Positions 61,585 through 64,000 of a stretch of DNA of 64,000 nt are shown here, one piece after another. Under the pieces are notes generated by a model that worked only from the letters and a program-made list of their open reading frames with translations, did not search any database and was not told the DNA's origin. A program made the position numbers and the translations under genes. The DNA is from Labilibaculum sp. DW002 (GTDB lineage Bacteria > Bacteroidota > Bacteroidia > Bacteroidales > Marinifilaceae), in NCBI RefSeq assembly GCF_029029525.1, contig NZ_JAKJSC010000011.1:52307-116306 (forward strand). Direction: 5' to 3'. Position 1 is the stretch's first letter; each line of letters begins with the position of its first letter.

Positions 61585-64000
61585 TATCTAAATAAAGTTA
61601 CCGTACCGTGCGCTTGCTCTTTTCCACCGTAGAAAATAATCCAAACGTAAACACCTATTTCTGATTCTTTTCCTTTGTAGGTTCCATTCCAACCATCATA
61701 TTTTAATTCATTATTACCAACAATATCTCTTTTCACCATGAACATTTGTTCTCCCCAACGAGAATATATATACATTTCAAAATCGGAAACAAAACCTTTA
61801 AATACAGGATAAAAAATTTCATTAGGCCCTTTTCCATTCGGAGTAAACACATTTGGCACCACCATTTTTGGCTGAAGTAGTTTAGCAACTGCCGCTGATT
61901 GCGCTACACAACCAAATTTATTTGTTACCTCAACAGAATAATCTCCTGCCTCTTCAACTTCAATACTTCTCCAATCAGATCCTGTACTCCAACGATAGGC
62001 TGCATAACCCGATCCAGCATCTAGCGTTACAGATTGACCTTTATAAAAACTAAATGTTTTCGGACTTAATTCAACATCTGGCTTAGGATATACTTCAACA
62101 TGAATTGTATCAGTTCCCATAAGGCCATAAATATCCCAAACACTTACTATATAATCACCTGTTTCGTTTACATTAATCGTCCTGGTTTTTTCCCCTGTAT
62201 TCCAATCGTAGCTTTCCCAAGGTCCTGCATCAAGCATTAAAGCATTCCCTTCACATATTCCTACGCTACCACCTAAATCAATACTTGGAACTGGATTAAC
62301 TGCAACTTTTACTTTACCATTTCCTCTACAACCATTTACATCAATCACGCCTACAGCATATTCCCCATCTTTATCTACTTTTAAAAATTGAGAACTCTCC
62401 TGGTTACTCCATTCATATTGTACATATCCGCTACCCGCATCCAATAAGAGTGTAGTTCCTTCTGCAATGACAGTATCTTGTCCTAAACTAACTTCAGGAT
62501 TATCATGAATAAATATACTAATTTCATCCTGACCAATACAACCAAATTCATCCATTGCTCTAAGAATATATTCTCCCGCATCGTAAACATATATTTCTCG
62601 AACTTGACCACCAGGTATCCACTCTGTATGATATCCAGTAGGAGCTTCGATAATTAATTCTTCTCCTTCACAAATATATAGGTCTGGCCCCAAGTCAACC
62701 AAAGGTAAATCACGCACTATAACATCAACAGAATCTTGACCAACACAACCATTAATGTCAGTTATTTCAACTGAATAAATACCGCTAGTATTCAAAATTC
62801 TCGACTGTGATGTTACTCCATCATTCCATAAGAAACTAACTCCATTTCCTAAATCTATAGTAACAGATTCTCCAAAACACATATCAATTTGATCTGGCAA
62901 CGGATTAACTGGAAGATGAATTACCTCAACATAAACACTATCAGATGCTAAACATCCATTTTCATTGATAATATCTAAAAAGTACCAGCCAGTTTCACCA
63001 GCATTGAGTGAATAATTTGTTTCTCCTGAAAGAATCGCCCCGTCTAATCTCCACTGGTAAGAATAAGTGGAATTATCTGGTCCTTCTATATAAGTTGAAT
63101 CACCTTCACACACAAGATTCGTTGTGTACACCACATTAAAATCAAATGATGGATGTTGTTCTATTCTAATTGTATCATCAGCAATACAAGAATTTAAATC
63201 TGTAAACTGAACAAAGTATGTTCCTGGATTTACAACACTAATTCTATTCGTTGTTTCCCCAGTACTCCATAAATATTCTCCTATTTGATTTCCTGCATCC
63301 AAGATATATTTCTCACCTTCACAAATTATCTGATCTGCTCCCAAATCAACGATTGGGTTTGCATGGATTGTTGCGTTAGCATTGTCTGTTGCTGAACAAC
63401 CATTTGCATCTGTTATTGTTACAGAATAATTTCCACTTGTCGAAACATTAATAGTTTGCGTTGTTTCTCCTGTAGACCATAAATAAGTCGAACCAATATT
63501 TCCTGCGTCAAATGTAATTGTTCCACCAGCACATGTTTCCTGATCTGCTACCAAATCAACGGTTGGGTTTGCATGGATTGTTGCGTTAGCATTGTCTGTT
63601 GCTGAACAACCATTTGCATCTGTTATTGTTACAGAATAATTTCCACTTGTAGAAACAGTAATAGTTTGAGTTGTTTCGCCTGTAGACCATAAATAAGTCG
63701 AACCAATATTTCTTGCATCAAAAGTGATGCTGTTTCCTGAACATGTTTCCTGATCTGCACCAAGATTTACTGTTGGGTTTGCATGTATTGTTGCATTCAC
63801 ATCATCTGAAGCTGAACAACCATTTGCATCTGTTATTGTTACAGAATAATTTCCACTTGTAGAAACTGTAATAGTTTGAGTTGTTTCGCCAGTTGACCAT
63901 AAATAAGTCGAACCAATATTTCCTGCATCAAATGTAATTGTTCCACCGGCACAAGTCTCTTGATCTGCTCCCAAATCAACGGTTGGGTTTGCATGGATTA
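61584..64000 (-). CDS. Giant T9SS type B protein with PKD-like repeats (5' partial)
   Basis: At least 800 residues are in the window and the frame is open at the right edge, so the start lies outside. The C terminus is the gliding-motility-type sorting domain (VVPNVFTPNGKGPNEIFYPV ... IYSRWGEQMF ... VYVWIIFYGG), which directs export by T9SS and surface attachment. The rest is made of Ig/PKD-like repeats, each with a CxG start, a YLWSTGETT strand and an ITDANGC strand. The upstream repeats have a period of exactly 210 bp (70 aa). Likely a surface adhesin or matrix protein, with the coupled PorP as its partner. Confidence 0.92.
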   Translation of the reverse strand, partial: IHANPTVDLGADQETCAGGTITFDAGNIGSTYLWSTGETTQTITVSTSGNYSVTITDANGCSASDDVNATIHANPTVNLGADQETCSGNSITFDARNIGSTYLWSTGETTQTITVSTSGNYSVTITDANGCSATDNANATIHANPTVDLVADQETCAGGTITFDAGNIGSTYLWSTGETTQTINVSTSGNYSVTITDANGCSATDNANATIHANPIVDLGADQIICEGEKYILDAGNQIGEYLWSTGETTNRISVVNPGTYFVQFTDLNSCIADDTIRIEQHPSFDFNVVYTTNLVCEGDSTYIEGPDNSTYSYQWRLDGAILSGETNYSLNAGETGWYFLDIINENGCLASDSVYVEVIHLPVNPLPDQIDMCFGESVTIDLGNGVSFLWNDGVTSQSRILNTSGIYSVEITDINGCVGQDSVDVIVRDLPLVDLGPDLYICEGEELIIEAPTGYHTEWIPGGQVREIYVYDAGEYILRAMDEFGCIGQDEISIFIHDNPEVSLGQDTVIAEGTTLLLDAGSGYVQYEWSNQESSQFLKVDKDGEYAVGVIDVNGCRGNGKVKVAVNPVPSIDLGGSVGICEGNALMLDAGPWESYDWNTGEKTRTINVNETGDYIVSVWDIYGLMGTDTIHVEVYPKPDVELSPKTFSFYKGQSVTLDAGSGYAAYRWSTGSDWRSIEVEEAGDYSVEVTNKFGCVAQSAAVAKLLQPKMVVPNVFTPNGKGPNEIFYPVFKGFVSDFEMYIYSRWGEQMFMVKRDIVGNNELKYDGWNGTYKGKESEIGVYVWIIFYGGKEQAHGTVTLFR
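63361..64000 (-). repeat. 210-bp in-frame tandem repeats
   Basis: The block GCATGGATTG (or GCATGTATTG) recurs at 63361, 63571, 63781 and, cut by the edge, 63991, exactly 210 bp apart. The units are nearly identical at DNA level, which points to recent duplication or gene conversion. Towards the 3' end of the gene the repeats diverge strongly in sequence and length. Confidence 0.92.

Overview
The window looks like a chromosomal segment of an AT-rich Bacteroidota, most likely a marine or anaerobic member of the Marinilabiliales (inference). The supporting evidence is a PorP/SprF protein beside a gliding-type C-terminal-domain giant protein (type IX secretion), LytS/LytTR pairs, a two-component propeller kinase, a Bacteroidota-type long urocanase, many SPII lipoproteins, and TAnnTTTG-type promoters. 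No rRNA or tRNA gene was seen. Both end genes are cut by the window.

Layout. 1-7.4 kb: a LytS/LytTR pair, a lipocalin lipoprotein, and a run of same-strand genes. In that run a fused fatty-acid kinase (FakA-type DAK2 part plus FakB/DegV part) sits upstream of plsY, whose substrate is the acyl-phosphate such a kinase makes. 7.4-15.5 kb: a large tricorn-like protease, an Ntn-type C45 hydrolase and a GH29 alpha-L-fucosidase. 10.9-11.9 and 15.6-17.3 kb: two islands of non-coding repeats. They hold four copies of a three-hairpin REP-like element, CACAGAG-type dispersed repeats, MITE-like inverted repeats and a perfect 349-bp tandem duplication. 17.35-17.64 kb: a striking 21-bp-phased array whose core motif reverses orientation in the middle. 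17.7-23.3 kb: an accessory stretch of small hypothetical, membrane and lipoprotein genes.

23.3-29.2 kb: histidine utilisation genes hutG-hutU-hutH with a divergent LysR regulator; hutI is absent. 29.2-38.9 kb: the most interesting gene system. It is a corrinoid methyl-transfer locus with a RACo-like ATPase, a free-standing MetH-type activation domain, a CobW GTPase, a UroD-type methyltransferase fused to thioredoxin, a corrinoid protein, a GntR regulator with a sugar-binding-type sensor and an AraC regulator. Divergent from these are a second UroD-family protein and a RhaT-family sugar transporter. Together they suggest uptake and corrinoid-dependent demethylation of an O-methylated, possibly sugar-like, compound (inference).

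39-64 kb: a J-domain/KTSC fusion, a 2OG-Fe(II) oxygenase, a cupin/RibD-like pair, CIA30, CPBP protease, flavodoxin, and housekeeping folD, ffh and argS. These are followed by three large sensor kinases (two hybrid, one propeller LytS type), an avidin-family protein that seems to have lost key biotin ligands, a class IV aminotransferase, PorP, and a repeat-rich T9SS protein with a 210-bp tandem repeat running off the right edge.
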